Shown here piece after piece: positions 56,531-64,000 of a DNA stretch of 64,000 bases. Position 1 is the first letter of the stretch. Each line of letters starts with the position of its first letter. A program made the translations under genes and the position numbers. The notes below the pieces were generated by a model that was not told where the DNA came from, made no database searches, and worked only from the letters and a program-made list of their open reading frames with translations. The DNA is from a virus, in the IMG/VR virus record IMGVR_UViG_3300021579_000001, positions 1-64,000 of that record; one strand, 5' to 3'.

Positions 56531-58153
56531 TTACTGTCCAGAAATCTGGTTTAGGGTAATGACTACAAACTCAGATGGGTACTGTAGGGCCACTCCAACT
56601 TCAATGTTTACCACACCAGTGGCAACCGAAGCAGGAGGGTTGTTTTGGGCGTCTACTTTAACGTAGAACGACTGCTTAGGGGTAGCTCCAGCTAGACCAC
56701 CTTGGTTACGGTATTCGTTCAGGAATACTGTAAGAACAGTTTCAACCTGCGACCACAACTTGTAGTCGTTGTTCTGGAACACTGCAAATGAAGTCAAGTC
56801 ACGCATACGCTTCTTGATGTGGATTAGAGAACGACGCATGTTCACGTAGCGGTTTGCAGTTCCATCCTGCTTCAAAGTACGAGCACCCATAACTACGATT
56901 CCAGCACCTGGCAGGTTTCGGATAGCGTTGATTGAGGTACCAATAGTTGCTCCTGAGATACCGTTGTTTAGAACGTCAAGGTCACCAGTAGTGAAAGCAC
57001 GCTCAAGAGCAACCGCTCCAGCAAGAGTGGTGGTAGAACCAGCAGGAGCCTTGAAGACACCTTTAGCAGTGTCGGTGTAGATGTACCGACCCGCAACTGC
57101 AGCAGCAGGACCAACCTTGCGCAAAACTCCACGGGTAGAGTTTAGAGGGTCACTGATGTAGTAGTTCGGGTAGTACACTGCAGCCTGGCTAGTAACAATG
57201 CCTGACGTGAAGTTACCGCTTGCAGAAGTAGGGTACTGGATAGCCTGAAGTGGGGTGTAGTTAGGAGGAGTATCCAAAACTGCAAATCCGTCTCCTGAAG
57301 CAGCCCAAGCAGCCAGCTGGTTCTGCACAGTGGTCAAATCGCTAACGGCGTTAGCTGCAAGGTATGACCCGTTGCCTGCGTTAGCTGCTACAAAGTAAGC
57401 GTAAAGCTCAGGTGCAAAAATAACTAGAGGTCGGTTTAGAGTGTCGAATTCTGAGGTGCCGTCTGTGAGTACTGCGTTTGCAAAGTTAGTTGCAGTAACT
57501 GCGCTACCGTCTGCACCACTACTCAAAGGCAACACGTGAGTGGCATCCTGAACTGCAGGTGTACCTGTAGTTAGTGAAATCGCTCCTGTTGAAGGGTTAA
57601 TGAAAGTGATGTAGTTTGATAGGCTGTTGATGACTGAGACCACGTAGTTAGGGTCAGTGGCCGAGTTGAACACTAGGTTGTCCCAAGATTCAACTAGAAG
57701 GTCATTGGTAGAGTCTGATGCAGTGACAGTCGTTGAAACTTCCTGGTAAACACTTAGATTGTAAGTACCTCCAGCAAGCGAGTAAATACGTACTCGTAAG
57801 TTGTTGCCTGCTGAACCAACGTTTTTAGCGTACACGGTGCCTAGGCTACCGCTGGCATTGTTAGGGATGGTGGCGCTAGCGTTTGCTGCACCAGAGCCAA
57901 CTACACGCTTGATGTAGAGTTCGCCACCGCTGTTAGCAAAGAACTGGCTAACGCCAAAAGTTGCAGGGTAGCTTGCGTTGTAAGTTCCAAACAGTTTAAC
58001 AAAGTCGTACCATGATGCGACTCTAGTTACAGTAGTTGGTCCTTGTGCGAAAGCGCCAATTACTGCGCCAGCTGCTGCTGCAGAACCTGTCGTAGTGATT
58101 GGTGCTGGAAGGAGAGCCTCATTAACGTAGACTCCAGGACGACCATAGGTCAT
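56531..58153 (-). CDS. Tail sheath protein
   Basis: 540 residues. Starts TYGRPGVYVNEALLPAPITT and continues AVIGAFAQGPTTVTRVASWY. The C-terminal domain has GIVVMGARTLKQDG, YVNMRRSLIHIKKRMRDLTS and FVVITLNQISG, hallmarks of phage sheath proteins. This proves a contractile tail. Confidence 0.95.
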   Translation of the reverse strand: MTYGRPGVYVNEALLPAPITTTGSAAAAGAVIGAFAQGPTTVTRVASWYDFVKLFGTYNASYPATFGVSQFFANSGGELYIKRVVGSGAANASATIPNNASGSLGTVYAKNVGSAGNNLRVRIYSLAGGTYNLSVYQEVSTTVTASDSTNDLLVESWDNLVFNSATDPNYVVSVINSLSNYITFINPSTGAISLTTGTPAVQDATHVLPLSSGADGSAVTATNFANAVLTDGTSEFDTLNRPLVIFAPELYAYFVAANAGNGSYLAANAVSDLTTVQNQLAAWAASGDGFAVLDTPPNYTPLQAIQYPTSASGNFTSGIVTSQAAVYYPNYYISDPLNSTRGVLRKVGPAAAVAGRYIYTDTAKGVFKAPAGSTTTLAGAVALERAFTTGDLDVLNNGISGATIGTSINAIRNLPGAGIVVMGARTLKQDGTANRYVNMRRSLIHIKKRMRDLTSFAVFQNNDYKLWSQVETVLTVFLNEYRNQGGLAGATPKQSFYVKVDAQNNPPASVATGVVNIEVGVALQYPSEFVVITLNQISGQ

Positions 58154-58171
58154 TTTATCTCCTTAGATGGT

Positions 58172-58789
58172 TTATTGGACGTAGACCGTGTTTTGTGCTG
58201 GGTTGTATTCCGTAGTTAGAGTTTGAGATACAGAGAGTACCTTGTAGAGTTCAGTTAGTGAGGTTTGTACTATTTCGCTAGCAACACGTACTGTTAGCAC
58301 GTTGGTAAATAGTCGCTTAGCTTGTTCTGAGCCGTTGTCTCTCTTGGAAATGCCCAATAGTTCTAGACGGCGCAAAGTGCCGTCGTCCAAACTCAACTGG
58401 CCAAATCTAAAAGGCAATCTTTCAGAAAGAATGGTTGATAGTAACTGACGGTCGTGCCTAGGGTGTCGGCAGTAGGTCGTTATCTGGTAATCAATGTTTA
58501 CAGGGATAGGCAAATCAATTTCCCAGCCTTTGTTGGGCGCTAGGTTAGTTGGTGCCAAATACTCTGGTGAAACTTTGCCGCGCATTTCTCGCTCAGAATC
58601 ACGCACAATATCAATCATGTCAATCGTGATGTAGGGGTAGCGTTGTTCACGGAGTTCTTGGTCAGGCTGTCCAAACCACACACCGACCTGACGAGCAGCA
58701 GCAACGGTGCCGTCAGCTTTTTGGTCAGTAACCGTCATACCGTCTAGCCATGACCTAAGCGCGTTGTCTTCAGAGAGTAAGAAAGTCAT
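58172..58789 (-). CDS. Neck or tail terminator protein
   Basis: 205 residues. RYPYITIDMIDIVRDSEREM and the strand-helix core IDYQITTYCRHPRHDRQLLS resemble tail terminator or connector proteins. Encoded immediately upstream of the sheath. Role is by position and fold only. Confidence 0.65.
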   Translation of the reverse strand: MTFLLSEDNALRSWLDGMTVTDQKADGTVAAARQVGVWFGQPDQELREQRYPYITIDMIDIVRDSEREMRGKVSPEYLAPTNLAPNKGWEIDLPIPVNIDYQITTYCRHPRHDRQLLSTILSERLPFRFGQLSLDDGTLRRLELLGISKRDNGSEQAKRLFTNVLTVRVASEIVQTSLTELYKVLSVSQTLTTEYNPAQNTVYVQ

Positions 58790-59100
58790 TTTGTACCTCT
58801 GTAATGTTGGTCTAGATTTCCAGCAATAGCTGCCTGAATCTCTGCTTTTCTGTTACTAAACTTTCTAATAACTGCAGTAGGGCGCTGAGTCTCACTCCCG
58901 TACTCATGGACAAATGCACGGTCCTGGTAGTCAGGGTGGACATGGACGTTAAAACTGTTATTAGAGTGCTCAACGGTAAGGTGTGCTACGACGTCTTTAT
59001 CCCAGCCATGCGCAAGGGCTGATTGACGGAGCTTATCAGTTAGATTGCCCGCAGCATCATCAGAGAATTTTTTAAGTGCCTGTTTTACTCTTGAAATCAT
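58786..59100 (-). CDS. Neck or head-tail joining protein (gp10-like)
   Basis: 104 residues. VHVHPDYQDRAFVHEYGSET, then QRPTAVIRKF, is the EYG(S/T)-x-x-xP pattern of HK97-gp10-like connector proteins. ATGA overlap with the next gene. Confidence 0.65.
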   Translation of the reverse strand: MISRVKQALKKFSDDAAGNLTDKLRQSALAHGWDKDVVAHLTVEHSNNSFNVHVHPDYQDRAFVHEYGSETQRPTAVIRKFSNRKAEIQAAIAGNLDQHYRGTK

Positions 59101-59279
59101 TTATCTTTAGGCTTACGTTGAGCGGCTCTACCACCAACGTAACCAGCAATGATTGCATACAGAATTCCAGTTCCATTACGAGCTGGAGCTCCACCAAGTC
59201 CTCTGAGAAATTCTTCTTTCTCAGCAGGAGTTGAGAGTTCAGTCATCTTTTCCCACCAAGGTTTTGGGTAAGATGTCAT
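59097..59279 (-). CDS. Small protein with one hydrophobic helix
   Basis: 60 residues. A possible membrane helix (GTGILYAIIAGYVGG, about 37-51) followed by a basic end. Unrecognised. Confidence 0.6.
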   Translation of the reverse strand: MTSYPKPWWEKMTELSTPAEKEEFLRGLGGAPARNGTGILYAIIAGYVGGRAAQRKPKDK

Positions 59280-59310
59280 GGCAAAAATCCTTTTCAGGTG
59301 CAGGCTACGT

Positions 59311-59346
59311 TAGTAGGTAGCTATTCGCACGAATAGCTACCTACTA
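59311..59346 (-). repeat. Near-perfect 16-17 bp inverted repeat
   Basis: TAGTAGGTAGCTATTCG (59311-59327) is the exact complement of CGAATAGCTACCTACTA (59330-59346). It lies upstream of the small hydrophobic protein and after the terminator at 59352-59377. The absence of a T-run suggests an operator or RNA stability element. Confidence 0.6.
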
Positions 59347-59351
59347 AGGAT

Positions 59352-59377
59352 AAAAGAAAAGCCCACCAATGGTGAGC
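59352..59377 (-). terminator. Intrinsic terminator after the small basic gene cluster
   Basis: On the minus strand GCTCACC and GGTGGGC pair (one G-U) around three bases, followed by TTTTCTTTTATCC. It separates the basic-protein cluster from the neck and tail genes, which would then need their own promoter around 59280-59350. Confidence 0.78.
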
Positions 59378-59397
59378 TAAACTTTGTTTGTGTTGGG

Positions 59398-59547
59398 CTA
59401 TTTCTTTTTAGGAGCAGGTTTCTTAGCTGCAGGCTTCTTGCCCTTGCCTTTGTCGTCTGAGTCCTTGCCATTTTTGCCCTTGTCATCGGCATCCTTGCCC
59501 TTGCCCTTAAGGAGCCATGGTGGAAGTTGCTTTTTTGCTGCGGCCAT
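59398..59547 (-). CDS. 49-residue Lys/Gly-rich protein
   Basis: ATG 59547, TAG 59400-59398. Starts MAAAKKQLPPWLLKGKGKDA and is then Lys/Gly/Asp repeats and an AKKPAPKKK end. PPWLLKGK is a segment common in small phage proteins. Shares one base with the upstream stop. Confidence 0.62.
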   Translation of the reverse strand: MAAAKKQLPPWLLKGKGKDADDKGKNGKDSDDKGKGKKPAAKKPAPKKK

Positions 59548-59771
59548 TATTTGCTCTTTCTCTTAGATTTGATGCCTCGGATAATCTTGGCATCAATTTT
59601 CTTGTCTTCCTCCATAGTACTAGGCTTTTTCTTTTTGCCATGAGCTTTGTCCTTTTTCTCGAACTCAGCTTTTTCTTTTGGAGTCAACCCTTTGGTCATA
59701 CGAGCGTCTTTAGTTTTGTCCTGTTTTTCAGTGTACTTACCGTGCTCGTCATCGTGGCGTTTTCTAGCCAT
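59547..59771 (-). CDS. Small, highly charged protein
   Basis: 74 residues, almost all Lys, Asp, Glu and Arg, probably unfolded alone. Tail KIIRGIKSKRKSK. Role unknown. Confidence 0.62.
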   Translation of the reverse strand: MARKRHDDEHGKYTEKQDKTKDARMTKGLTPKEKAEFEKKDKAHGKKKKPSTMEEDKKIDAKIIRGIKSKRKSK

Positions 59772-59775
59772 GATG

Positions 59776-60087
59776 CTACTTCAAAATTCCAAGAACTGCA
59801 AGACTGCTAGTTCCACTTGAGATAGCGTACAGCGGAGTACTAGGGAGAAGGCCATTAAGCTGGAGGGTTGCCCCCGCTACCAACTTGTACCCGTAAGAGG
59901 CTGAAGTGACGTTAGAGCCACCGATGTACACAGTCGCAGATGAGTCCACATTCTGAATTACAAGGTCAATAGTGTTCCAGTTGTAGTTATTGTTCTTAGT
60001 AAACTGATTCACGATAGTGGTAATCGTGGTAAGTAGAACGGGAGTCGAGCTATTTAGGTTGCTCAAACCATGGCTAGTAGATGGCAT
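59776..60087 (-). CDS. Beta-rich Ser/Thr protein, probably structural
   Basis: 103 residues; IDLVIQNVDSSATVYIGGSN, then LVAGATLQLNGLLPSTPLYA, indicate a small jelly-roll or beta-sandwich domain of the kind used in virion decoration or fibre proteins. Confidence 0.62.
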   Translation of the reverse strand: MPSTSHGLSNLNSSTPVLLTTITTIVNQFTKNNNYNWNTIDLVIQNVDSSATVYIGGSNVTSASYGYKLVAGATLQLNGLLPSTPLYAISSGTSSLAVLGILK

Positions 60088-60090
60088 TTT

Positions 60091-60327
60091 CTATTTCCCT
60101 TTCTGAGGGGTTGTTTTGGGCTTTTGAGTTTCTAATCGAGCGTGTGCAATCTTTGCGTTCAGGTCGACTTGGTCATGAAGGAGCTGTTTTAGCTGAGTAG
60201 TTTTAGTGGTTTTTGCTGCCAATTTTTCTAGTCCTTTTCCTTGAGGCAGTAGGGCCAAATGGTTATCCCTATGGATAGCCTCAACCTGGCCTTTCCAACG
60301 GCTATTGCTGAGGTTTGGTCTACGCAT
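60091..60327 (-). CDS. Small basic protein
   Basis: 78 residues, basic, one amphipathic helix (TTQLKQLLHDQVDLNAKIAH). One base from the next gene upstream. Unrecognised. Confidence 0.6.
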   Translation of the reverse strand: MRRPNLSNSRWKGQVEAIHRDNHLALLPQGKGLEKLAAKTTKTTQLKQLLHDQVDLNAKIAHARLETQKPKTTPQKGK

Positions 60328-60328
60328 T

Positions 60329-60469
60329 TTACGCCTTTTTTACTTTCGGGCTTCTAGGGGCAACTTTACGCACAGTCTTAGTGGCATGCTTGCCCTTTCC
60401 AATAGACTTACTCTTACCCTCACCATTAGCATCTGAGTGCTCTGGCTTCTTGCTAAACTTGATTGTCAT
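60329..60469 (-). CDS. 46-residue basic protein
   Basis: ATG 60469, TAA 60331-60329; overlaps the HNH-like gene by four bases. Reads MTIKFSKKPEHSDANGEGKS and is Lys-rich, ending APRSPKVKKA. Tight overlaps support it. Confidence 0.58.
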   Translation of the reverse strand: MTIKFSKKPEHSDANGEGKSKSIGKGKHATKTVRKVAPRSPKVKKA

Positions 60470-60762
60470 TTTTTTCCTGCTCTGTGCTTATTTTCTTTAC
60501 CCACGTTTTTACCGTGCTTCATAGGACGAAGGTTACTCTTAGAGTCATTCTTTTTGTTGTTATCTTTGTGGTCAACATCCACATCTTTTGGAAGTCTGCG
60601 ACCAGTCTTAGTTTCGTAATCTTCACGAGCTTTATTCTTAGACTCAGTCTTCCACCCGTTTGCAGTTTTTACTTTCCAAACATAAATCTCACGGCCACCA
60701 TTTTGCTCAGAGCCTTTATACGGACCGAACTTCTTTCTGGTTCCAACTCTAACTTCAGCCAT
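60466..60762 (-). CDS. HNH-like basic protein
   Basis: 98 residues. LPKDVDVDHKDNNKKNDSKS followed by NLRPM has the D-H and N-L pattern of HNH nucleases (core His in VDHKD). Strongly basic. Phage HNH proteins beside structural genes can help in DNA packaging, but this one may be only HNH-like. Confidence 0.6.
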   Translation of the reverse strand: MAEVRVGTRKKFGPYKGSEQNGGREIYVWKVKTANGWKTESKNKAREDYETKTGRRLPKDVDVDHKDNNKKNDSKSNLRPMKHGKNVGKENKHRAGKK

Positions 60763-60763
60763 G

Positions 60764-61054
60764 TTACCACTTCACCTTATTTGCCCAATAAGCGGCAGAC
60801 ATCTTACCCTTGGCAATGTTTTTAGCGTGACGAGCCTTAAACGACTCACGACGCTTGCGGTAAGCCTCAGATTCGCCCTCCTTCTTAGGAGAGCCCTTCA
60901 CACCGTGCTGACCAAAGTGAATAGTTTTAATTTGGTCGCCTTCTTTAGCCACCACCACGTGCGAGTGGCGTGGGTCGTTAGGAGTCGCTTTAGGCTTGTT
61001 GTACCCTGACACCCCAGCTCTAACTAGTCTTGGGTCTTTCTTACTTTCTGCCAT
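60764..61054 (-). CDS. Conserved small phage virion-region protein
   Basis: 96 residues. HSHVVVAKEGDQIKTIHFGQ, KRRESFKARHAKNIAKGKMS and AAYWANKVKW are stretches I recall from small proteins in many phages near head or portal genes. No enzymatic motif. Confidence 0.68.
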   Translation of the reverse strand: MAESKKDPRLVRAGVSGYNKPKATPNDPRHSHVVVAKEGDQIKTIHFGQHGVKGSPKKEGESEAYRKRRESFKARHAKNIAKGKMSAAYWANKVKW

Positions 61055-61172
61055 TTTTCTTTGCCTTTTTCTTCAACTTCTTGCCTTTAGGCGTGTCTTT
61101 TTCCCACTTCTTAGCCATCTCAGGGTCATTGGCGTACATCCATGCTCGCTGAGCGGCACTTTTAAACGGCAT
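61041..61172 (-). CDS. 43-residue conserved phage peptide (SAAQRAWMYAN type)
   Basis: ATG 61172, TAA 61043-61041. MPFKSAAQRAWMYANDPEMA then KKWEKDTPKGKK matches a widespread small phage protein pattern (FKS-x-AQRRWMYANHP). Overlaps the next gene by 14 bases and the previous by 11. Basic tail. Confidence 0.65.
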   Translation of the reverse strand: MPFKSAAQRAWMYANDPEMAKKWEKDTPKGKKLKKKAKKNGRK

Positions 61173-61737
61173 TTCTAGGGTCCGTTGTTGGGGCAGGGGC
61201 GTATCTTTGGAACTGTGGGTCGTTTACAAGCTCTTCAGGGTTTACCTGGTTGCAGTCCACGGTAACAACTGTCCAACGGTAACCGAATGAACCTCTAGGA
61301 AGAACTCTAGTAGGAATAAACACCTCACCACGATAGAGGATTCTGTCCTTAATGTGGTTATTTGCATCGCTTACTAGTGATGGCAAAAGGCGGTTAACAT
61401 CTCCCACGTTTATCACTAGGCGCAGAGTATCAGTGACATAAAAACCGCGCTCGTTCATTACGTTAGTTGAACGAATAAACTGGGCCATTACTACAGGCAT
61501 TTTGAAAGGTAACATCCATCGCCTACCTTGACCCACTACAGACGAAGAAACATCATAGATAGGGTCTACGATAGTGGAATAGTTTGCATCTAGGTATTCT
61601 TTTTGCCAACGAAACCAGTCAACGTCTACCCCGACGGTACCACCAAGTTCTTCAGCGATACCTTCATAGATAGACTTTGACTCGTAATCCATCCCAAATC
61701 GGGAGTTACGGTCGCTTCCCTCTTTACCGCCACGCAT
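61162..61737 (-). CDS. Neck or head-completion protein, probable
   Basis: 191 residues, mixed beta with FRWQKEYLDANYSTIVDPIY and GRRWMLPFKMPVVMAQFIRS. Contains no catalytic motif. Position at the head-proximal end of the tail block suggests a neck protein; this is inference. Confidence 0.55.
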   Translation of the reverse strand: MRGGKEGSDRNSRFGMDYESKSIYEGIAEELGGTVGVDVDWFRWQKEYLDANYSTIVDPIYDVSSSVVGQGRRWMLPFKMPVVMAQFIRSTNVMNERGFYVTDTLRLVINVGDVNRLLPSLVSDANNHIKDRILYRGEVFIPTRVLPRGSFGYRWTVVTVDCNQVNPEELVNDPQFQRYAPAPTTDPRNAV

Positions 61738-61738
61738 T

Positions 61739-63217
61739 TTACTTGCTTTCTAATGCAGTAATTCGAGCTTCAAGAGCCGAGATTTGCTCAGCTTGTTTTC
61801 TAACGACTAACTGCAAAGCCGATACATAGAACTCGTAGTTTACTGTTTCTGGCAAGTTTTCAGCATCATAAGAAACAAACCCATGAAGACCTGCATCATG
61901 AACATCCTCTGCGATAAAACCAGCATGCTTTGGGGCAGTGTCTGCCTCTTCGTTATAGTGGTACTGAACTGGCGCTACTGACAACACTTGCTCAGCTGTG
62001 TACCCAAGTGGTTCAATGTTTTTCTTGAATCTACGGCTAGAAGCTACGTAGCCTAAGCTATCAGGAGCAGTTGAGGAAGTTACATAAACTGAGCGGTAAG
62101 ACGTCGTAAGCACATTGGTGTATACGTTAGCCGCAAAGACATTCCCTGATGAGTTAGTTCCCAGAATTGCCGTACCGTTGTACCAAAAACCAGCAGAGCT
62201 AGAGGATACTTTAGCTTGATACGAGGTACTTGCTCCGATGTTTGTTGAGTTACCTGATGTAGCATTGATGCTAAAGGTATACGTTGACGCTGTACCTATT
62301 TCGTTAGCGTCAATAATGACACCTGTGCTGGCACCGTTATTAAATCTTGTAACTCCAGCAAAGGACTGAGATGCGTTTAGTTTGGCATATGCGGTATCAG
62401 TAAAGCTAAGAGTACCTGCGCTAAGAACAAGCGGGGCGCTAGCTGATACCACACCTGTTGCGCCTGTTGCACCTGTAGTTCCCTGAGGTCCAAGAGGGCC
62501 TTGTGCACCAGTAAGCCCAATGCTTCCAGCCGCACCTTGAGCACCAGTTGCACCTTGAGCACCAGCTCCAGTTGCTCCTTGGATACCTTGAGTTCCCTGA
62601 GCTCCGACTCCAGCTGCACCTTGCGCACCTGTTGCACCTTGTGCTCCTGAACCAGTCGTACCTTGTGCACCAGTTGCTCCTTGGGTAGCAATACCCAATC
62701 CTCCCTGAATGCCCTGTGAACCCTGGCCACCTTGGATACCTTGGATACCTTGAGCTTGAGCAAACCCAAATCCTTGAACTCCTTGGGTTCCCTGTGCACC
62801 CTGGGCAGCTGCAGTTCCAGCGACACCCTGTGCTCCAGTAGACCCTTGAATTCCAGTAGAACCAGTAGTTCCAGTAGAACCTTGAGCACCAGTTGCTCCT
62901 TGAGCACCAGTAGTTCCTTGAGCCTGAGCAAAGCCAAATCCTTGAACACCTTGAGTTCCCTGGGCTCCAGTGGCACCTTGTGTTCCAGTGGTTCCTTGAG
63001 TTCCCTGAGGACCCTGTAGTCCTTGCAGACCCTGTATTCCTTGGATACCTTGAGCAGATTGGTACGGCAAAGCTGCCCAAAGGCTAGAGCCATTACCGAT
63101 TTTAAACTTTAAAGTGTCTGTTTCAAAACCTAGTTCACCAGCTGCTAGCTGGGGGTTAGCTGTGGTCCAGTTGGCCGCAGTGTCTCTGCGGTGCTTAATG
63201 ACTGATTGCGCGGGCAT
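61739..63217 (-). CDS. Collagen-like tail fibre with C-terminal S74 chaperone
   Basis: 492 residues. N-terminus [20 protein letters not shown] and [17 protein letters not shown] is the usual attachment motif of phage fibres. Residues about 55-250 are Gly-x-x repeats rich in AQG and TQG, forming a collagen-like triple helix. The end ([20 protein letters not shown], then [11 protein letters not shown]) is a peptidase S74 intramolecular chaperone with the Ser/Lys dyad that cleaves itself after trimerisation. A coiled coil ([14 protein letters not shown]) closes it. Function: receptor-binding fibre. AATGGAGG-like ribosome site before the ATG. Confidence 0.9.
   Translation of the reverse strand: MPAQSVIKHRRDTAANWTTANPQLAAGELGFETDTLKFKIGNGSSLWAALPYQSAQGIQGIQGLQGLQGPQGTQGTTGTQGATGAQGTQGVQGFGFAQAQGTTGAQGATGAQGSTGTTGSTGIQGSTGAQGVAGTAAAQGAQGTQGVQGFGFAQAQGIQGIQGGQGSQGIQGGLGIATQGATGAQGTTGSGAQGATGAQGAAGVGAQGTQGIQGATGAGAQGATGAQGAAGSIGLTGAQGPLGPQGTTGATGATGVVSASAPLVLSAGTLSFTDTAYAKLNASQSFAGVTRFNNGASTGVIIDANEIGTASTYTFSINATSGNSTNIGASTSYQAKVSSSSAGFWYNGTAILGTNSSGNVFAANVYTNVLTTSYRSVYVTSSTAPDSLGYVASSRRFKKNIEPLGYTAEQVLSVAPVQYHYNEEADTAPKHAGFIAEDVHDAGLHGFVSYDAENLPETVNYEFYVSALQLVVRKQAEQISALEARITALESK
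62460..63055 (-). repeat. Tandem repeats encoding collagen-like Gly-x-x
   Basis: Near-identical 9-base and longer units (ACCAGTTGCTCCTTGAGC variants) recur throughout, encoding G-A-Q-G-T-T and similar triplets. This is protein-level repetition, not a CRISPR or IS structure. Confidence 0.8.
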
Positions 63218-63283
63218 AAAACCTCCATAAGTCTTCCATACTATTGTGGCGTATTACTAGTCGCATTACTTGCTAAGTAGAAA

Positions 63284-63311
63284 GTACCGCCCTCCAAGTG
63301 GAGGGCGGTAC
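63284..63311. repeat. 13-bp perfect inverted repeat between divergent genes
   Basis: GTACCGCCCTCCA (63284-63296) and TGGAGGGCGGTAC (63299-63311) in the 186-base gap between the fibre gene and the plus-strand gene. As DNA it could be an operator for both; as RNA it is a very stable stem. Confidence 0.6.
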
Positions 63312-63368
63312 CGTACCTTGTCGGGTATTTTGTTCCTACCTGCACTGCGAGGTAAGTCTTTTGGGAGC

Positions 63369-63397
63369 TTGTCAGCTATCATTGCCTTAGCTATAAT
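63369..63397 (+). promoter_or_regulatory. Sigma-70-type promoter for a leaderless transcript
   Basis: TTGTCA (63369-63374) and TATAAT (63392-63397) are separated by exactly 17 bases. The expected start point, about seven bases after the -10 box, coincides with the ATG at 63404. No ribosome binding site exists between. Confidence 0.72.
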
Positions 63398-63403
63398 TGT
63401 ACA

Positions 63404-64000
63404 ATGAACAACTTAGTGCAAACAGCTGTAAGTCTTGGTGGCAGACTAGCTCCAATCGTAATTCCTAATGGATTGACTTCTGGAACAGGATTGATGAACC
63501 CATCCGTGTTCGTAACCAATGACGGCAAGATTTTAGTTAATCTACGACATGTAAACTATACCCTGTATCACTCAGAAAATACTCAAAAGTTTCCAAGCAG
63601 GTGGGGACCATTAGCGTACCTTCACCCAGAACAAGACCTTACTTTGCGAACCATTAACTACCTAGTTGAACTATCGCCTTCCTTTGAGGTTAAGAACTAC
63701 TCGCAAATTGACACCTCTAAGCTCGATAAGCCTCCTATTTGGGAGTTTGCAGGGGAAGAAGACTGCAGGCTAATTGAGTGGGACAATGACCTATACATTA
63801 TTGGTGTTCGTAGGGATACCACTGACAATGGTCAAGGCCGTATGGAGTTGAGCAAGCTAAACGTTACTGACGACTTTGTAGTAACCGAAGTGTCTCGAGA
63901 ACGCATCCCTGCTCCAGGAGACGACTCCTCATACTGCGAGAAAAACTGGATGCCTATTCTTGACGCTCCTTTCCGCTTTGTGAAGTGGACTTCTCCCACA
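63404..64000 (+). CDS. Propeller-like carbohydrate-active protein (partial, N-terminal 199 residues)
   Basis: ATG 63404; open to the window end, so incomplete. FAGEEDCRLIEWDNDLYIIG and YCEKNWMPILDAPF resemble the GxEDxR and KNW-x-P motifs of five-bladed beta-propeller glycosidase/phosphorylase-type domains (GH130/GH43-like). It may handle a host surface sugar, consistent with being next to the tail fibre. The exact family is not certain. The gene appears to be translated from a leaderless mRNA. Confidence 0.6.
   Translation, partial: MNNLVQTAVSLGGRLAPIVIPNGLTSGTGLMNPSVFVTNDGKILVNLRHVNYTLYHSENTQKFPSRWGPLAYLHPEQDLTLRTINYLVELSPSFEVKNYSQIDTSKLDKPPIWEFAGEEDCRLIEWDNDLYIIGVRRDTTDNGQGRMELSKLNVTDDFVVTEVSRERIPAPGDDSSYCEKNWMPILDAPFRFVKWTSPT

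Noticed and set aside
62460-63055. CRISPR-like periodic repeats
   Set aside because: Units are continuous, vary by codon position and encode Gly-x-x triplets, with no unique spacers. The Cas4-like protein is far away and alone.
62377-63093. Two long alternate-frame ORFs (238 and 213 codons) in the fibre gene
   Set aside because: They are other frames of the collagen repeat DNA, and their composition (long Leu/Glu/Lys or Ser/Arg/Cys runs) reflects the repeats.
1-64000. Lysogeny module, attachment site or insertion sequence
   Set aside because: No integrase, CI-type repressor with divergent promoters, transposase or terminal repeats was found; the ClgR-like HTH alone is not evidence of lysogeny.

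Overview
The window is part of the genome of a strictly lytic-looking, tailed phage with a contractile tail. A tail sheath, tail tube, gp25-like, gpJ/gp6-like and gpI-like baseplate proteins and a tape measure are all recognisable. Two WhiB-family proteins, a family essentially confined to Actinobacteria and their phages, together with a ClgR-like regulator and a B12-dependent ribonucleotide reductase, point to an actinobacterial host. The moderate, AT-leaning composition fits a low-GC actinobacterium such as a freshwater lineage better than Streptomyces or Mycobacterium; that last step is inference. No integrase, tRNA gene, terminase, portal or major capsid gene was seen, so the head genes probably lie outside the window.

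Layout. (1) 1-13471, plus strand: a dense run of about 45 mostly tiny genes, usually overlapping by 1-8 bases. It opens with a striking pair, a COOH-NH2 amidoligase and a class II glutamine amidotransferase, then an SSB. A long series of small acidic and zinc-ribbon proteins follows, including a tandem DpnD/PcfM-like set and a set sharing the C-terminal tail LIKGENK. It closes with a ClgR-like HTH, a HicA-like and a WhiB-like protein. A two-way terminator at 13477-13515 separates it from the convergent minus-strand genes. (2) 13527-19750, minus: class II ribonucleotide reductase, a TGT/DpdA-like protein fused to a cysteine-cluster domain, a HAD-like protein, a 31-residue cysteine-rich peptide and a nucleotidyltransferase-like protein. 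(3) 19814-26651, minus: unrecognised, low-complexity, helical proteins, some large, perhaps virion-associated. (4) 26687-43716, minus: SpoVS-like protein, RuvC, dNMP kinase, Cas4-like nuclease, second WhiB, PD-(D/E)XK nuclease, RecA, DNA polymerase A, zinc-containing ssDNA-binding-like protein, MerR-like protein, lipoprotein, SNF2 helicase, primase, DnaB-like helicase, SWIM zinc-finger protein, DnaC-like loader and a winged helix protein. This is a complete replication and recombination set. (5) 43716-61737, minus: a possible holin, then baseplate, tape measure, chaperone-like pair, tube, sheath, neck and a cluster of tiny basic proteins. (6) 61739-63217, minus: a collagen-like tail fibre with an S74 chaperone. 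(7) From 63404, plus: a propeller-like carbohydrate-active protein cut by the window edge, apparently read from a leaderless promoter.

The DnaC-like loader, DnaB-like helicase, Toprim primase, Pol A and ssDNA-binding proteins can form the fork. RecA, the Cas4-like nuclease, RuvC and the small PD-(D/E)XK nuclease can handle recombination. RNR and dNMP kinase supply nucleotides. The WhiB, ClgR-like, MerR-like and winged-helix proteins are candidate regulators of the phage programme or the host. The least explained parts are the amidoligase/amidotransferase pair, the DpdA-like fusion, and two apparent +1 frameshift sites (9119-9127 and 55064-55087).
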